Positions 62,571 through 64,000 of a stretch of 64,000 nt of DNA are shown here, piece after piece. Within the stretch, counting starts at the first letter, position 1. Every line of letters begins with the position of its first letter. Below the pieces are notes generated by a model. That model was not told where the DNA came from, made no database searches, and was given only the letters and a program-made list of their open reading frames with translations. Location: the NCBI GenBank assembly GCA_965222725.1, contig OZ244969.1:1364001-1428000 (forward strand), given 5' to 3'. Source of the DNA: GCA-2748575 sp965222725 (GTDB lineage Bacteria > Pseudomonadota > Gammaproteobacteria > Pseudomonadales > Ketobacteraceae). A program made the position numbers and the translations under genes.

Positions 62571-63206
62571 ATGGAACAAGTGTATGTATGGGACCGTTTT
62601 GTGCGTTTCTTTCACTGGACGCTGGTGGTGCTGTTCTGCACCAGTTATCTGAGCGGGGATGAGGTGGAATGGCTTCATGTTTATTCCGGATACGGCATTG
62701 CCCTGCTGATTCTGGCCCGGACCCTGTGGGGCTTCATCGGGTCCACCCATGCCCGATTCAGGGACTTCCTCTATTCTCCGCTTTCCGCCGTGGAGTATCT
62801 GAAATCCGTGGCAAATGGCAACCCGCGACATTACCTGGGACACAATCCGGCGGGTGCCATGATGGTATTTGCGCTGCTGGCGGGCCTGTTTCTGACCACC
62901 TTGAGCGGCATGAAACTGTATGCTGTGGAAGAGGGTAAAGGGCCGCTGGCGCAGGAGATCAACGTGCAGCTGGTGAATGATGCCTATGCCGATTCGGATG
63001 ATGAGTATGATGATGACGATCACCATGACAGAGAGGATGAAGAGGCGGAGGAGTTCTGGGAAGAGGTCCATGAATTTTCTGTGAATTTTATGTTGTTGCT
63101 GGTGGTGATTCATATACTGGGCGTGATTGTGTCCAGCCGGGCCCATGAGGAGTCTCTGGTGAAAGCCATGGTGACCGGATACAAGGATCGCCGCAGGGGT
63201 GACTGA
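62571..63206 (+). CDS. Diheme cytochrome b (b/b6 domain) protein
   Basis: 211 residues from ATG 62571, set by AAGGAGG upstream; the frame extends 21 codons further. Four hydrophobic helices carry candidate heme histidines: RFFHWTLVV (helix 1), VYSGYGIALLIL (helix 2 region), and VIHILGVIVSSRAHEE (last helix). It is of the Ni/Fe-hydrogenase-type cytochrome b561 family. Between helices 3 and 4 lies an unusual Asp/Glu/His-rich stretch (about 150-172, with DDEYDDDDHHD) that could bind metal ions. It probably feeds or drains the quinone pool for an unidentified periplasmic partner. Confidence 0.88.
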   Translation: MEQVYVWDRFVRFFHWTLVVLFCTSYLSGDEVEWLHVYSGYGIALLILARTLWGFIGSTHARFRDFLYSPLSAVEYLKSVANGNPRHYLGHNPAGAMMVFALLAGLFLTTLSGMKLYAVEEGKGPLAQEINVQLVNDAYADSDDEYDDDDHHDREDEEAEEFWEEVHEFSVNFMLLLVVIHILGVIVSSRAHEESLVKAMVTGYKDRRRGD

Positions 63207-63344
63207 TGCTTCATTTACCTGAGCGGCTGGCAGTGTTGTGAAACCGTCAGCAATGCCACCGCTACAGGCAATATCTACTATGACAAGCCCAGGGTCAAAG
63301 CGTTAGAATCCGCGATTCATTCACAGGATGTTGAGGCTTGAATC

Positions 63345-64000
63345 ATGAAGGTATTGGTCACCGGTGCCAATGGCCATATTGGTGCACATACAGTCAGGTT
63401 TTTATTGCAGGCCGGCCACGAGGTGGTGGCCTTCGTTCGGGAAACCGCCGATCTGCGAACGCTGGATGGGCTGGATGTAACCTTTGCCCGCGGAGATGTC
63501 ACCGATGAGGCGTCCATCGAAAAAGCCATTCAGGGCTGTGAGGTGGTAGTGCATCTGGCGGCGGTTTATAAAACCTGGGCGAAAGACCCGGCGGATATTG
63601 TGGAGCCTGCCGTGAAAGGGGCCGAGAATATTTTTCAGGCAGCGAAAAATGCCGGCGTAAAACGGGTGGTGTATACCAGTTCCATGGCGTCGGTCGGTGT
63701 CAGCAAAACGCCGGTGGCGCGTTCTGCGCAAGACTGGAATGAGGATGCCCGCAACCCTTACTACGTGGCAAAAACCGAAAGTGAAAAGAAGGCCCGCCAG
63801 CTGGCGGATGAGGCCGGTATTGAGCTGGTGGTGCTGTGCCCCACGATGGTGGTGGGTCCGCTGGATTATCGAATTACGCCCTCCACGGAACTGATTCTGA
63901 AAATGGCAAATTTTCAGCTGCCCTATTTGATGACCTATCACGGTGGTACCAATCTGGTGGATGTTCGTGATGTGGCCATGGTGCATGCGAAAGCTGTGGA
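63345..64000 (+). CDS. NAD-dependent epimerase/dehydratase, 3' end cut by window edge
   Basis: The frame is open from ATG 63345 to the last base, about 218 residues visible. The Rossmann motif is VTGANGHIGAH (residues 5-15), then VVVHLAAVYKTW, VVYTSSMASVG and the catalytic YYVAKTESEK (Tyr/Lys), followed by VVVGPLDYRITPSTEL. This is an extended SDR of the HpnA or dihydroflavonol-reductase-like group, as is the OleD-like protein at 7042-8025, but the two are only distantly related. The stop lies outside the window. Function unknown; sugar or lipid-head-group oxidoreduction is plausible. Confidence 0.85.
   Translation, partial: MKVLVTGANGHIGAHTVRFLLQAGHEVVAFVRETADLRTLDGLDVTFARGDVTDEASIEKAIQGCEVVVHLAAVYKTWAKDPADIVEPAVKGAENIFQAAKNAGVKRVVYTSSMASVGVSKTPVARSAQDWNEDARNPYYVAKTESEKKARQLADEAGIELVVLCPTMVVGPLDYRITPSTELILKMANFQLPYLMTYHGGTNLVDVRDVAMVHAKAV

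Overview
The window looks like chromosomal DNA of a Gram-negative gammaproteobacterium, probably marine or hydrocarbon/lipid-associated. The evidence is many lipoprotein signal peptides, a BamA-fused patatin, YghU-type GST, DsbD-type reductase, MMPL/RND transporter, NarL-type two-component pair and medium GC by eye. I cannot name the genus. No tRNA, rRNA, transposase, integrase, phage gene or CRISPR array was recognised. The coding content is accessory metabolism and cell-envelope functions, not housekeeping.

Layout. 0-6.4 kb: the 3' end of a propeller gene coupled to a cupin, an amidohydrolase, a VOC protein, a large secreted propeller/phytase-like protein, a RimK-like ATP-grasp ligase and a small unknown gene. 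6.4-14.7 kb: cytochrome b561, then a tightly overlapped minus-strand operon (condensation-fold acyltransferase-like protein, MMPL transporter, two OleA-like thiolase-fold proteins, OleD-like reductase), with a divergent methyltransferase. This is the most interesting part: the genes fit synthesis and export of an alpha-branched beta-hydroxy (mycolate-like) lipid, but OleB and OleC are absent. 14.7-25.7 kb: secreted carboxylesterase and alpha/beta hydrolase around a 17-bp operator-like palindrome, a histidine kinase/response regulator pair, an SDR, a membrane protein with an embedded pilin-like domain, a lipoprotein with five Cys-rich YGRGVG repeats, and YghU. 25.9-35.7 kb: DsbD-type reductase plus redoxin operon, a B-lectin lipoprotein, PlpD-like patatin/BamA and LEA14-like lipoprotein, enoyl-CoA hydratase and EamA exporter.

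35.9-46.3 kb: FAD amine oxidase and an unknown 528-aa protein, divergent (across a perfect CRP-type box) from an unknown HTH protein with a duplicated WLYRSH domain. The HTH gene overlaps a LysR gene, which precedes a cyclase/nitroreductase pair with two dyad sites. A set of small genes follows (Tsp-like AT-rich lipoprotein, two GFA proteins around a small P-loop kinase, NUDIX). 46.4-52.5 kb: an AraC regulator divergent from an operon of triheme RoxA-like cytochrome, DUF4266 lipoprotein, DUF3570 outer-membrane-like protein and an atypical ApbE, probably an envelope redox module. 52.4-64 kb: transglutaminase/DUF3857 membrane protein, a metal-dependent amidohydrolase lipoprotein, acyl-CoA carboxylase beta chain, a lipase-like lipoprotein, a membrane-anchored LuxR protein divergent from a cytochrome b, and a 3'-truncated NAD-dependent epimerase.

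Start codons were re-chosen from Shine-Dalgarno spacing in many cases and are explained per gene. All functions are from reading translated sequence by eye and remembered family motifs; no search was run.
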